A stretch of 16,543 nt of DNA from Lawsonibacter sp. (GCA_022798155.1 JAAWLY010000028.1:1-16543); one strand, 5' to 3'. Counted from the first letter of the stretch, positions 6,393 to 13,850 are shown. Numbers and translations: made by a program. The notes: generated by a model not told the origin, from the sequence alone.

Positions 6393-6701
6393 ATGTTTGT
6401 TAGAAGGTCTGAGCGGTTCCCAGCCGCCCCCATTGCCCCGTCCGGCGCCGTCCGTCCGGCGGGAAGCCAGCGGGTCAAGGCGGCGGAGAGCAAGTTTGAT
6501 CAGATTACCCTGTCCGCCCCTGCGGGACAGCAGGCCGCCCCCACCTTCCGCGACCTGGCAGCCAGCCTGTCCCATCAGGTGCGCACCTTTAACACCACGG
6601 GCAAGATCCAGGACCTGCGCCAGCAGGTGTCGGCGGGGGAATACCGCCCGGACGCCCGGGAGACGGCTGCCCGGATGCTGCTGATGACGGAGGGCGAGTA
6701 A
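6393..6701 (+). CDS. flgM: Negative regulator of flagellin synthesis FlgM (anti-sigma28)
   Basis: FlgM binds and inhibits sigma28 until the hook is complete and it is exported, tying late gene expression to assembly. The 102-residue protein has an unstructured, Pro/Ala/Arg-rich N-terminus and the family's C-terminal sigma-binding segment, recognisable as KIQDLRQQVSAGEYRPDA (about 71-88) followed by a helix ETAARMLL. FDQITLS near 35-41 matches the conserved D-x-V-x-L-S element. The ATG at 6393 is chosen over one 57 nt upstream because AGGAGG (6380-6385) sits 7 nt before it. First gene of the late operon; its TAA directly abuts the flgN ATG. A little longer than Bacillus FlgM (88 residues). Confidence 0.9.
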   Translation: MFVRRSERFPAAPIAPSGAVRPAGSQRVKAAESKFDQITLSAPAGQQAAPTFRDLAASLSHQVRTFNTTGKIQDLRQQVSAGEYRPDARETAARMLLMTEGE

Positions 6702-7151
6702 ATGGCAAACTGGCAGGACTATTTAAAGCTGCTCCGCAGCCTGACCAAGACCCTGGAGACCCTGGCCCAGGTGGAGTGGGACAAAAACGCCGCCGCCTCC
6801 GCGGGCAATCTGGCCGAGGTGGAGAACTGCATGAAGCGGGAGCAGGTGCTCAGCCTGTCTCTGCGGGGCTATGACCAGAAACGGGACGCCATGCTGTCCG
6901 CCCTGAACCTGAAGGGTGTGAGCCTGCGCAATCTGGTGGAGCACAGCCCGAAGGAGTACCGGCTGGAGACAAAAGACGTGGCGGAAAAGCTGCGCCAGCA
7001 GTACGAGCTGTTCCAGACGGCCAGTCAGGCAGCCCGAAACACGCTGGAGGTCAACCTGCGGGCCATTGAGCGCATACAGTCGGCGCAGGCCGGAGACTCT
7101 GTCCAGGCGGCGGAGGAGCGCAAGACCCGTCAGACGGATTTCCGGGCCTGA
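6702..7151 (+). CDS. flgN: Flagellar export chaperone FlgN
   Basis: FlgN is the cytoplasmic chaperone that escorts FlgK and FlgL to the type III export gate; both clients are encoded directly downstream. The 149-residue protein is almost wholly helical with heptad-like leucine spacing, and contains the family-like N-terminal segment with LLRSLTKTLETLAQVEWDKN (8-27) and a long C-terminal helix, LRQQYELFQTASQAARNTLE, near 98-117. Its ATG follows the flgM TAA with no gap; GGAGG at 6689-6693, inside the end of flgM, is its ribosome binding site, so the two are likely coupled. Sequence conservation in this family is low, so position is part of the evidence. Confidence 0.88.
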   Translation: MANWQDYLKLLRSLTKTLETLAQVEWDKNAAASAGNLAEVENCMKREQVLSLSLRGYDQKRDAMLSALNLKGVSLRNLVEHSPKEYRLETKDVAEKLRQQYELFQTASQAARNTLEVNLRAIERIQSAQAGDSVQAAEERKTRQTDFRA

Positions 7152-7181
7152 GCCCGAGGACAAGATAAAGGAGAACGAACT

Positions 7182-9521
7182 ATGGCTGTCATCGGTACTT
7201 TTGGTTCCTTTACCGCCGCGCGGCTGGGAATTTACGCCTCTCAGGCATCCCTGAACGTGACGGGCAACAATATCGCCAACATCAACACAAAGGGATACAC
7301 CCGCCAGCGGGCCGATCTGGTGTCCCTCCACTCGGCGGGCACCGCCCGCATCGCCAGCGGCTTCAACCTGGACATCGGCTACGGCGTGCTGGTAGACACC
7401 GTGTCTCAGCTGCGCGACCCCTACCTGGACATTTTGTACCGGGACGAGCAGGCCAGCGTAGGCTACTATGATGCCCGGGTCAATGGCTTTCAGCAGCTGT
7501 CCAACATCCTGGACGAGGTGGGCAAGGGCTCAGAGGGCTTCGGCCTGCTGGAGGGCCAGTTTAACGAGTTTGCAGCCCAGCTGCAAAACTACAACAACCG
7601 GGTCAACGATGAGGTGTACGACACCACCGTCCGCACTGCCGCTGAAAACCTGGTCAGCCAGTTCAGAACCTATGCCAAGGCTCTGGAGCGGGTGAAAGAA
7701 AACCAGCTGGCGGACCTGAAAGATGATGTGACGACGGTAAACACCATTCTCAACCAGATTCGGGACCTGAACGTCCAGATCCGTCAGGCGGGCCTCCACC
7801 ACGAGAAGGCCCTGGAGCTGCGGGATAACCGGAACGTGCTCATTGACGAGCTCTCCTCCTACATGAAGATCGAGGTCCAGTACAGCATGGAGCCCATCGA
7901 CGAGTTTTCCAGCGTGGAGAAGCTGTCCATCACCCTGGCTGATTCGGGTACTCCCCCCACCTATTTAATTAACGGAATCTACGGGGCCCAGCTGTCCATG
8001 CCGGAGACGGCCCCGGCCCGGAACCCGGACTATGACCCCAGCCTGCCCACCAGCAACCAGTATATCAGCCGGGACAGCGACCTTGGGGCGAATCCGCCCA
8101 AAATCGTATATACCACCCTTGAGCGAGAGGCAATGCGGGATTCCACCGGCGCGCTGGTGACCAATGATGCGGCGGGAGCGGCTATGCTGCAGGACATCGC
8201 AAACAAGATGGATCCACCTGTTACCAACCTTCCGGATATCAGTGCTGATTATTACGATCCAGGACTGGTCACCACAGGAAAATATCTGCTCTACGATGCC
8301 GATGGAAAAGTGATTGGCCGTACCAACGATCCGGATGACAACTGGAACGGAGGCAGCACCATGGTGGATAACGCCATGAAGGGCTCCGACTCCAACCGTC
8401 TGTGGATGCAGATTGAGCCTCTTGTGGATGAGCGGGGCCAGTATATCAAGGACGAGTACGGCAGAGACATTGACGAGGTTGTGGAACTGGGAGACAACGA
8501 CCTGTTTGGTTCTCTCCAGGCAAAGCGGGAGATGCTCACCGAGGAGGGCGAGTTTGCCAGCGAGGACGACATCAAGTTCGACCCCGAGGCCAACATCAAG
8601 CGCGGCATTCCCTACTACCAGCGGGCCTTGGACGCTCTGGCCCGGAAGTTCGCCACCGAGTTCAACAAGGCCAACACCAACCCTGTGGACCCCGACAATC
8701 CGGACGACCCCAACCGGGAGCAGGTCTTTGTGGGCTATGAGACGGTTATGGACCTGAAGGGGGTAGAACGCTATAAGATCAAAGATGGCGTCACCTGCGA
8801 TCTGACCAACGACAATGTGACAAGCTACACAGACCCCAAGAGCGGGGAAACAGTTGATCTGACCGACTGGCTGGACTATAAGGACAGAGTAGACCTGACC
8901 GGCGCTCCGGAGGATGTCCAGGCCGCAATCCGGGCGATGCAGAAGGAGCATCTCTCCCCGGACGGGCAGGGCCATGGCTATCCCGTGTATGGCGGCGGCA
9001 TCCTGTTCAGCGTCAGCGGCGACAGCAACGACACCGTGGACGCCAACGGAATCGGCATCACCGCCTCCAACATCTCCATCTCCAAGAACTGGTCCGTAGG
9101 TTCAGTGCGTCTCCTGGCCAGCAAGAACGAGAATATCTGGGAGCACAGCACCGCCGATGAGAACATCTACCACATGATCGGCCTGATGGAGGAGAAGATG
9201 GGGTACTCGGCGAACGAAATCAAGGACATTGTGAGCGACGCGGCGGACGGAGACGAGCACTATTTTGAGGGCTCCTTCCAGCAGCGCCTGTCCGACATCA
9301 ACGTGATTCTCTCCACCGCCCAGAAAATCAGCACCACCAACTACGTCGGCTATGCGGGTATGTCCCTGAGCCTGGACAACCAGCGTCAGAGCGTCTCTGG
9401 CGTGGACCTGAACGAAGAGGCCACCAGCATGATGATGTTCCAAAAATCCTACGCTGCCGCCTGCCAGCTGATGACCACCCTGGACTCCATGCTGGATAAG
9501 CTGATTAACGGCACGATCTGA
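7182..9521 (+). CDS. flgK: Hook-filament junction protein FlgK (HAP1), enlarged
   Basis: FlgK is exported and forms the first junction zone between hook and filament. The N-terminal rod/hook signature is clear: LNVTGNNIANINTKGYTRQR at 24-43. The C-terminal signature SGVDLNEEATSMMMFQKSYA at 739-758 precedes the final amphipathic helix. At 779 residues it is far longer than Bacillus (about 507) or E. coli (547) FlgK. The excess lies mainly in an inserted region at about 254-435, between the N-terminal helical domain and GSLQAKREM (443-451), and a smaller one at about 505-600, both Asp/Pro-rich. AAAGGAGA at 7168-7175 is the ribosome binding site. The insertion uses less GC-rich codons in part (about 8095-8360). 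Function is secure; domain limits are by eye. Confidence 0.95.
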   Translation: MAVIGTFGSFTAARLGIYASQASLNVTGNNIANINTKGYTRQRADLVSLHSAGTARIASGFNLDIGYGVLVDTVSQLRDPYLDILYRDEQASVGYYDARVNGFQQLSNILDEVGKGSEGFGLLEGQFNEFAAQLQNYNNRVNDEVYDTTVRTAAENLVSQFRTYAKALERVKENQLADLKDDVTTVNTILNQIRDLNVQIRQAGLHHEKALELRDNRNVLIDELSSYMKIEVQYSMEPIDEFSSVEKLSITLADSGTPPTYLINGIYGAQLSMPETAPARNPDYDPSLPTSNQYISRDSDLGANPPKIVYTTLEREAMRDSTGALVTNDAAGAAMLQDIANKMDPPVTNLPDISADYYDPGLVTTGKYLLYDADGKVIGRTNDPDDNWNGGSTMVDNAMKGSDSNRLWMQIEPLVDERGQYIKDEYGRDIDEVVELGDNDLFGSLQAKREMLTEEGEFASEDDIKFDPEANIKRGIPYYQRALDALARKFATEFNKANTNPVDPDNPDDPNREQVFVGYETVMDLKGVERYKIKDGVTCDLTNDNVTSYTDPKSGETVDLTDWLDYKDRVDLTGAPEDVQAAIRAMQKEHLSPDGQGHGYPVYGGGILFSVSGDSNDTVDANGIGITASNISISKNWSVGSVRLLASKNENIWEHSTADENIYHMIGLMEEKMGYSANEIKDIVSDAADGDEHYFEGSFQQRLSDINVILSTAQKISTTNYVGYAGMSLSLDNQRQSVSGVDLNEEATSMMMFQKSYAAACQLMTTLDSMLDKLINGTI

Positions 9522-9538
9522 TAAGGAGGCAACCTGAA

Positions 9539-11047
9539 ATGGGCTTTCGTATTACCACCAATATGATGATGAGCACCTACCGCTATAATCTGATGAACAG
9601 CACCAACAAGCTGTCAGACTCGGTGGAAAAGGTGCAGACCAAGCGCAACTTCAACAGCTACGCCGAGGACCCGGCGTCGGCCACCCAGGCCTTCCGCCTG
9701 CGCCGGGAGTTCTACCAGACCTACAGCCAGACCTCCAACACCAAGGATGTCTACAACAAGTTCAACACCGCCTGGCAGAACGTCCAGGGAATGCTGGACG
9801 ACCTGATTAACCCCATGGAGAAGATATCCGCCATCCGGGGCAACAACGACACCACCGGTGAGGCCCGCCGGGCCCTGGCCCAGGTTCTGCGTGAGACCTC
9901 CGAGTCCATGATCCAGGGCTTTAACCAGCAGCTGGGCGACCACTTCATCTTCGCCGGCAACGACGGGCTGAACGTCCCCTTCGAGTGGAAGGGGGAGGAC
10001 CTGTATTACCGGGGCATCAACGTCAACTCCGGCAACGTGAAGAAGCCCACCGCCCCGGAACCTGCCTGGATGACAAGCTGGAAAGGCGATATTGACAATC
10101 TGAACGCATATATTGACGCCAACCCCACCGACCCCAATATTGACGCCCTCATAGCCCAGCGGGACAGCGCCCAGTCCTGGTACGACTACTACAATCACGA
10201 GGGGGAAAAGCCGGACGACGGCCTGGCCGACGACCACTACCTGGACGCCCTTCTGGGCGGCGATGCCAGCACGGCGACAGGGAAGGATGCCGAGTGGGTC
10301 CAGTACTATCTCCACGAAACGAAGGAGCCCCCCATCGCCGAAGAGCCCGGCTGGGCAACCAGCGGCGATCCTGCGGCGGACAAATACGGCGTACCCACCG
10401 ATATGCCCGTGGTGGGCAGTGACGAGGTGGAGCAGGGCTGGATCAACTACTACAGGGACCAGGGCAATCTGGCCAAGCTGAAAGAGATGTGCGGCGAGGA
10501 GATGTACATCGACCTGGGCATGGGCGCGGCGGAGAACGGCCCCAACAACCCTGTCCGGGGCAGCTATTTCAACAGCGCCCTGTCCGGCCTGGACTACACC
10601 GGCTTCGGTGTGGACGAGACCGACGAGTTCGGCGACCCCAAGAACATGGCCATCCTCATGCGCCAGCTGGCCGACGTGCTGGACACCTGGGACGAGAATG
10701 CCGATCCTCAGGGCTACAACCCGGACCTGGCCAAGAACTCCGCCGCGGGCCTGAGCGCGGACGAGCTGGAGGCCAAGGCCTTCCGCCTGATGGATAAGCT
10801 GAAGATAGCCCAGGAGGACCTGACCGCCAAGCATGTGGAGCTGAACGCCCAGTCCGCCTTCCTCAAGACCAACCAGCAGCGGCTGGAGCTGCAATCCACC
10901 AACCTGAACTCGGAGATCCTGGACATCGAGCAGGTGGACCTGGCCGACGCCCTCACCGCCCTGTCCTGGGACCAGATGTGCTACAACGCCGCATTAAAGA
11001 TCGGCACCCAGCTGCTCAGCCAGTCGCTGCTGGACTACATGCGTTAA
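9539..11047 (+). CDS. flgL: Hook-filament junction protein FlgL (HAP3), enlarged
   Basis: FlgL forms the second junction zone onto which flagellin polymerises. The N-terminus MGFRITTNMMMSTYRYNL, the segment NFNSYAEDPASATQAFRLRR (37-56) and the C-terminal helices ending LSQSLLDYMR are typical of the flagellin/FlgL superfamily. The core element QLGDHFIFAGND (131-142) is present. At 502 residues it is much longer than Bacillus (about 298) or E. coli (317) FlgL. An insertion of about 145 residues (about 166-312) splits the central domain between YYRGINVNSG and MYIDLGMG. It contains repeated EP-x-W-x-T-S and W-x-x-Y-Y motifs and is strongly acidic. AAGGAGG at 9523-9529 is the ribosome binding site, 17 nt after flgK. 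Confidence 0.94.
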   Translation: MGFRITTNMMMSTYRYNLMNSTNKLSDSVEKVQTKRNFNSYAEDPASATQAFRLRREFYQTYSQTSNTKDVYNKFNTAWQNVQGMLDDLINPMEKISAIRGNNDTTGEARRALAQVLRETSESMIQGFNQQLGDHFIFAGNDGLNVPFEWKGEDLYYRGINVNSGNVKKPTAPEPAWMTSWKGDIDNLNAYIDANPTDPNIDALIAQRDSAQSWYDYYNHEGEKPDDGLADDHYLDALLGGDASTATGKDAEWVQYYLHETKEPPIAEEPGWATSGDPAADKYGVPTDMPVVGSDEVEQGWINYYRDQGNLAKLKEMCGEEMYIDLGMGAAENGPNNPVRGSYFNSALSGLDYTGFGVDETDEFGDPKNMAILMRQLADVLDTWDENADPQGYNPDLAKNSAAGLSADELEAKAFRLMDKLKIAQEDLTAKHVELNAQSAFLKTNQQRLELQSTNLNSEILDIEQVDLADALTALSWDQMCYNAALKIGTQLLSQSLLDYMR

Positions 11048-11081
11048 ACACCGCGCCGGGGGACAAAATTGTGTGTAAATT

Positions 11082-11097
11082 AAGGCAAGGATGCCTT
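11082..11097 (+). other. Small hairpin in the flgL-yviE gap
   Basis: AAGGCA (11082-11087) pairs perfectly with TGCCTT (11092-11097) around the tetraloop AGGA. No T run follows, so it is not a terminator. It could mark an RNA processing point or a protein site; possibly chance. Confidence 0.3.
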
Positions 11098-11131
11098 GTT
11101 GAAATTAGAAGAAGGGAGCGCGCGTCACACA

Positions 11132-11740
11132 ATGAAACCGTTGATTGAGATTACAACTGTTCCCATTCAGATTGAGATGAAGACCACCAATGCCAAGCTG
11201 GAGTATGCCAGGGGCACGGCTGAGATGGAGATCACCCGTGACAACGGGAATCTTCAGATCAAGAGCCGGCCCATCAAGGTGAACATCGACACCTTCGAGG
11301 CCCGCAATTCCCTTTCGCCCACCCTGGCCCGCTACCTGGAGCAAAGTGCCCGGAAGGGCCAGCAGGCGGCCTACGAGGCCACCGCCACCTATGCCCGCCA
11401 GGGCCAGCTGATGGTGGAGACCAAGCTGGGGGAGGAGCTGGTGACCCAGTTCGCCGGAGAGGCCATGATGAAGGATGTCAAGACCAACGTGGGCATCGAC
11501 TTTCTGCCCGACCCCGGCCCAGAGATCACCTGGGACCCGGGCGAGATGAACATCCGCTACGAGATGGATAAGCTGGCCATCGACTGGAAGATGAACGAGG
11601 GCAGCTTTGAGTTTACCCCCGGCGATATTGAGTTTACCGTGACTCAGCGGCCTGATGTGGTAATCAAATATATTGGGGGCCCCATCTATGTTCCGCCTTC
11701 CGCTGATCCCAACTATGAGCCAGTGGATGTGAGAGCGTAA
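11132..11740 (+). CDS. yviE: DUF6470 family protein (YviE homologue)
   Basis: A 202-residue protein of the DUF6470 family, found between flgL and fliW in Bacillus and clostridia; its molecular job is not established. The N-terminus, PLIEITTVPIQIEMKTTNA, with its alternating hydrophobic residues, is the family hallmark, and the rest suggests repeated beta-strands and a central helical stretch (about 60-105). No signal peptide or membrane segment is seen. The start at 11132 is chosen from family alignment, although the AAGGGAG at 11112-11118 is 13 nt away, which is long. TTG codons at 11096 and 11099 are in-frame alternatives. A 14-bp inverted repeat begins immediately after the stop. The syntenic position supports a link to late flagellar assembly. 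Confidence 0.85.
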   Translation: MKPLIEITTVPIQIEMKTTNAKLEYARGTAEMEITRDNGNLQIKSRPIKVNIDTFEARNSLSPTLARYLEQSARKGQQAAYEATATYARQGQLMVETKLGEELVTQFAGEAMMKDVKTNVGIDFLPDPGPEITWDPGEMNIRYEMDKLAIDWKMNEGSFEFTPGDIEFTVTQRPDVVIKYIGGPIYVPPSADPNYEPVDVRA

Positions 11741-11741
11741 A

Positions 11742-11771
11742 AAATTCTCCTCCCCACGGGGAGGAGAATTT
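11742..11771 (+). other. Strong hairpin between yviE and fliW
   Basis: A perfect inverted repeat, 11742-11755 with 11758-11771 (13 bp plus a CACG loop), fills most of the gap. No T tract beyond three bases follows, so full termination is unlikely. The fliW ribosome binding site (AGGAGG, 11778-11783) lies 7 nt downstream and stays exposed. It may stabilise mRNA ends or attenuate transcription. Confidence 0.6.
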
Positions 11772-11787
11772 CTGAACAGGAGGAATT

Positions 11788-12243
11788 ATGCGTCTGAGAA
11801 CCAAATATTTTGGCGAAATTGAGTGCCATCCGGAGGATATGCTCCATTTTCCCGAGGGGCTGTTTGGCTTTGAGGAGGAGAAGGAGTTCTTCCTGCTGCC
11901 CTTTGAGGGCAGCGAGGGGAGCCTGCTCTGCTTTCAGAGCGCGGCCACTCCCGAGCTGGCCTTTGTGGCCATGAACCCGTTTTCCCTGAAGCCGGATTAC
12001 GCCCCGGTGCTCACCGCCAGAGAGCTGAAGGCCATGGAGGTGGAGCGCAGCGAGGAGCTGTGCTTCTACACGCTGTGCGTGGTGCGCAGCCCGGTGGCGG
12101 ACAGCACGGTGAATCTGCGCTGCCCCGTGGCTATCAACGAGCACACCCGGCGGGCCGTCCAGGTCATTCTGGAGGAGGGCGGCTACCATATGCATCACCT
12201 TCTTTCGGAGTTCGGACGGAAGGAGGAGGGGGCGCCATGCTGA
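11788..12243 (+). CDS. fliW: Flagellar assembly factor FliW
   Basis: FliW binds CsrA and blocks its RNA binding; free flagellin competes for FliW, so FliW and CsrA together set flagellin translation by secretion state. The 151-residue protein carries FPEGLFGFEEEKEF (21-34), the conserved F-P-x-G-L-x-G-F motif, and STVNLRCPVAINEHTRRAVQ near 105-124, matching the family's V-N-L-x-A-P-I-V-I-N motif. AGGAGG (11778-11783) precedes the ATG by 4 nt. Its stop lies inside csrA, an overlap of 7 nt that probably fixes the ratio of the two proteins. No flagellin (hag) gene follows in this window, unlike Bacillus subtilis. Confidence 0.95.
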   Translation: MRLRTKYFGEIECHPEDMLHFPEGLFGFEEEKEFFLLPFEGSEGSLLCFQSAATPELAFVAMNPFSLKPDYAPVLTARELKAMEVERSEELCFYTLCVVRSPVADSTVNLRCPVAINEHTRRAVQVILEEGGYHMHHLLSEFGRKEEGAPC

Positions 12244-12467
12244 TTTTACAGCGGAAAGAGGGAGAATCCCTGCTCATTGGAGACGAGGTGGAGCTCACCG
12301 TTCTGGCGGTGGAGGCCGGACGGGTGCGGCTGGCGATTCAGGCCCCCCGCAGCGTCACCATCCTGCGCAGCGAGCTTAAGGTTGCCGCCCAGACCAACCG
12401 GGAGGCGGCGGAAGAGGAGGCCTCCCCCCTGGAGCTGCTGGGCGTGTTAAAAGAGAAGAAAGAATAA
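12237..12467 (+). CDS. csrA: Carbon storage/translational regulator CsrA
   Basis: CsrA is a homodimeric RNA-binding protein that represses translation by covering GGA motifs at ribosome binding sites; in Bacillus the main target is flagellin mRNA. The 76-residue protein opens MLILQRKEGESLLIGDEVEL. The RNA-binding residues are in place: Leu4 and Arg6 in strand 1 and Arg44 in TILRSEL. The C-terminal tail (about 48-76) is acidic and longer than in E. coli CsrA (61 residues), as in other Firmicutes where it contacts FliW. It starts 7 nt inside fliW with the ribosome binding site AAGGAGGAGGG in the fliW 3' end. A stem-loop terminator follows. Confidence 0.95.
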   Translation: MLILQRKEGESLLIGDEVELTVLAVEAGRVRLAIQAPRSVTILRSELKVAAQTNREAAEEEASPLELLGVLKEKKE

Positions 12468-12474
12468 TTATGCA

Positions 12475-12511
12475 AGGAGCTGTATATTTATTGATATACA
12501 GCTCCTGCTTT
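12475..12511 (+). terminator. Terminator after csrA
   Basis: A perfect 13-bp stem, 12475-12487 (AGGAGCTGTATAT) with 12494-12506, has a 6-nt loop and begins 7 nt after the csrA stop; only CTTT follows as a T tract. It most likely ends the flgM-csrA operon, consistent with the fresh promoters before flgB. Confidence 0.7.
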
Positions 12512-12634
12512 CCGGCCGGAGGGCGGCACAGGACCAATCTGCAGTGAAAACTGAGGCGCGCACAGGGGAGCTGAAATGGGAATTCCTGAAATTACCATTG
12601 CAATTGAAGGGAATATACGATATCTTATATGATG

Positions 12635-12663
12635 CCGCCGTCAGGCGGGACACTTTGTCCCGC
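12635..12663. repeat. Overlapping, mutually exclusive hairpins
   Basis: CCGCC (12635-12639) can pair with GGCGG (12644-12648), while GCGGGACA (12645-12652) can pair perfectly with TGTCCCGC (12656-12663). The two helices share bases and cannot form together. No T run follows. It lies upstream of both flgB promoters, so it is more likely a DNA repeat or an end of the preceding transcript than a riboswitch of flgB. Confidence 0.4.
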
Positions 12664-12732
12664 AATGAAAAAATACAGGCGTGATTTTTGGGACCCTTAG
12701 TAAAATCCATGAATTTAAATTTGAGCAATGTC

Positions 12733-12761
12733 TTGCAATGACAGGGGAAATGCGTTATAAT
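12733..12761 (+). promoter_or_regulatory. flgB operon promoter P1 (sigma-A type)
   Basis: TTGCAA (12733-12738), a 17-nt spacer and a consensus TATAAT (12756-12761). Predicted start is near 12768, giving a leader of about 145 nt before the flgB GTG. Confidence 0.7.
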
Positions 12762-12822
12762 TGATTATACTGCGCGGGGCAGGCCAGGTCGTAAAAAGGC
12801 TGTGAAAACTTCCCTGCCGCTC

Positions 12823-12851
12823 TTGCGTTTTCCTGTGAACCGTGGTATGAT
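12823..12851 (+). promoter_or_regulatory. flgB operon promoter P2 (sigma-A type, extended -10)
   Basis: TTGCGT (12823-12828), a 17-nt spacer and TATGAT (12846-12851), with TG at 12843-12844 forming an extended -10. Predicted start is near 12858, giving a leader of about 55 nt. Confidence 0.65.
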
Positions 12852-12912
12852 AGCGTTTACTTACGACTGCCGGCATGGCTTTTTGTACTATTATGCAAAA
12901 GGAGGGAGCTCC

Positions 12913-13311
12913 GTGTCCAATCTGCTCTATACAAACTCCCAGCTGATGCTGGAGCGGGCGATGAACTTTCAGTGGACCAAGCAGGTTACCATCAACGACA
13001 ATATCGTCAACGCCGAAACCCCGAATTACAAGGCGAAGTATGTCACCTTTGAGGAGGCCCTGGATGCCAGCATCCGCTCCGCCCTGAAAAGCAGGAACGG
13101 CCGCCGCATTTCCTCTGTGCGCTCGGCCATCGACCGGGCCCAGCCCATTGTCCATGTGGCCCAGGCGGAGAGCATGCGTATGGACGACAACGGCGTCAAC
13201 GTGGTGGAGCAGGAGACCGAGGCCACCCGCAACGCCTACCAGATGCAGTATACCATCGACGCGCTTAACAGCAACCTGTCTCTGATCCGCACCCTGGTCC
13301 GGGGCCAGTAA
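12913..13311 (+). CDS. flgB: Flagellar proximal rod protein FlgB
   Basis: FlgB is an exported rod subunit that sits between the MS ring and the distal rod. The 132-residue protein has the N-terminal rod signature ending in INDNIVNAETPNYKAKYVTF (about 27-46) and a C-terminal helix with NAYQMQYTIDALNSNLSLIR. Length matches the family (about 130-138). The start is a GTG at 12913, chosen because AGGAGGG (12900-12906) is 6-7 nt away and the family N-terminus begins there; in-frame ATGs further upstream (12802, 12847) have no ribosome binding site and overlap a promoter. It is the first gene of the early basal-body operon. The gap of 74 nt to flgC holds a small GC hairpin. Confidence 0.92.
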   Translation: MSNLLYTNSQLMLERAMNFQWTKQVTINDNIVNAETPNYKAKYVTFEEALDASIRSALKSRNGRRISSVRSAIDRAQPIVHVAQAESMRMDDNGVNVVEQETEATRNAYQMQYTIDALNSNLSLIRTLVRGQ

Positions 13312-13324
13312 CCGGACAAACCGT

Positions 13325-13339
13325 GCCCCGCGGCGGGGC
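13325..13339 (+). other. Small GC hairpin in the flgB-flgC gap
   Basis: GCCCCG (13325-13330) pairs with CGGGGC (13334-13339) around CGG. No T tract follows, so it is not an intrinsic terminator; it may affect mRNA stability between the two genes. Confidence 0.35.
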
Positions 13340-13385
13340 TGAAACGCCCGCTGCCGCTTTGATATAGACGCTGGAGGAAATACAT

Positions 13386-13850
13386 ATGGCTTTTGTCACT
13401 TCCATTGATGTGATCGGTTCCGGCTTTACCGCCCAGCAGCAGCGGCTGGACATTGTCTCTGAGAACATCGTCAACATGAACACCACCCGCACCGAGAACG
13501 GGGAGGGCCCCTACCGCAGAAAGGTGGTGGTCTTTCAGGCGGACAACGGGACCGGGCGGTTTCAGGATGTGCTGGCCCGCACGCGGAACGGCCGGGGCGG
13601 CACCCGGGCCGTCGAGCCCAAGGGAGGCGTCCGGGTGGTCGAGATCGCGGAGGACCCCTCGGATTTCAAGCTGAAGTACGACCCCGACGACCCTGATGCC
13701 AATGAAGATGGCTACGTGGAGCTGCCCAATGTGGACCTGGTGAAGGAAATTACCGACGGCATGGCCGCCAGTCAGGCGTGGTCCGCCAACGTTACCGCGT
13801 TCAATCTTCTGAAGAGCCTGATTTCCAAGGGACTGGAGATCGGCAAGTGA
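13386..13850 (+). CDS. flgC: Flagellar proximal rod protein FlgC
   Basis: FlgC is an exported rod protein acting with FlgB and FlgF. The 154-residue protein has the N-terminal motif GSGFTAQQQRLDIVSENIVN (11-30) followed by MNTTRTENGEGPYRRKVVVF, the normal FlgC order, then GVRVVEIAEDPSDFKLKYDP and the C-terminal AASQAWSANVTAFNLLKSLI segment. GGAGGAAA at 13373-13380 is its ribosome binding site. Length is close to Bacillus FlgC (150). A gap of 135 nt separates it from fliE, long for an operon of this kind. Confidence 0.95.
   Translation: MAFVTSIDVIGSGFTAQQQRLDIVSENIVNMNTTRTENGEGPYRRKVVVFQADNGTGRFQDVLARTRNGRGGTRAVEPKGGVRVVEIAEDPSDFKLKYDPDDPDANEDGYVELPNVDLVKEITDGMAASQAWSANVTAFNLLKSLISKGLEIGK

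Larger units (their letters stand above)
12512..12912. other. Non-coding region upstream of flgB
   Basis: No convincing gene lies in this 401-nt stretch; the only open frames lack ribosome binding sites and family resemblance. The first half (to about 12730) has a mixed, less GC-rich composition with several GGA trinucleotides and one structured palindrome (12635-12663). The second half holds two tandem sigma-A-like promoters for the flgB operon and its leader. An in-frame upstream ATG for FlgB at 12847 overlaps the second promoter and was not used. Confidence 0.6.

Noticed and set aside
9614..10894. Minus-strand open frame of 426 codons inside flgL
   Set aside because: Same kind of shadow; the + strand frame is unmistakably FlgL.
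12468..12728. Minus-strand open frame of 86 codons after csrA
   Set aside because: It would read through the csrA terminator stem, has no convincing ribosome binding site and resembles no family I know.
12802..12912. Upstream ATG starts for FlgB (12802 and 12847)
   Set aside because: They overlap a sigma-A-like promoter, lack ribosome binding sites and would add an N-terminus absent from FlgB proteins.
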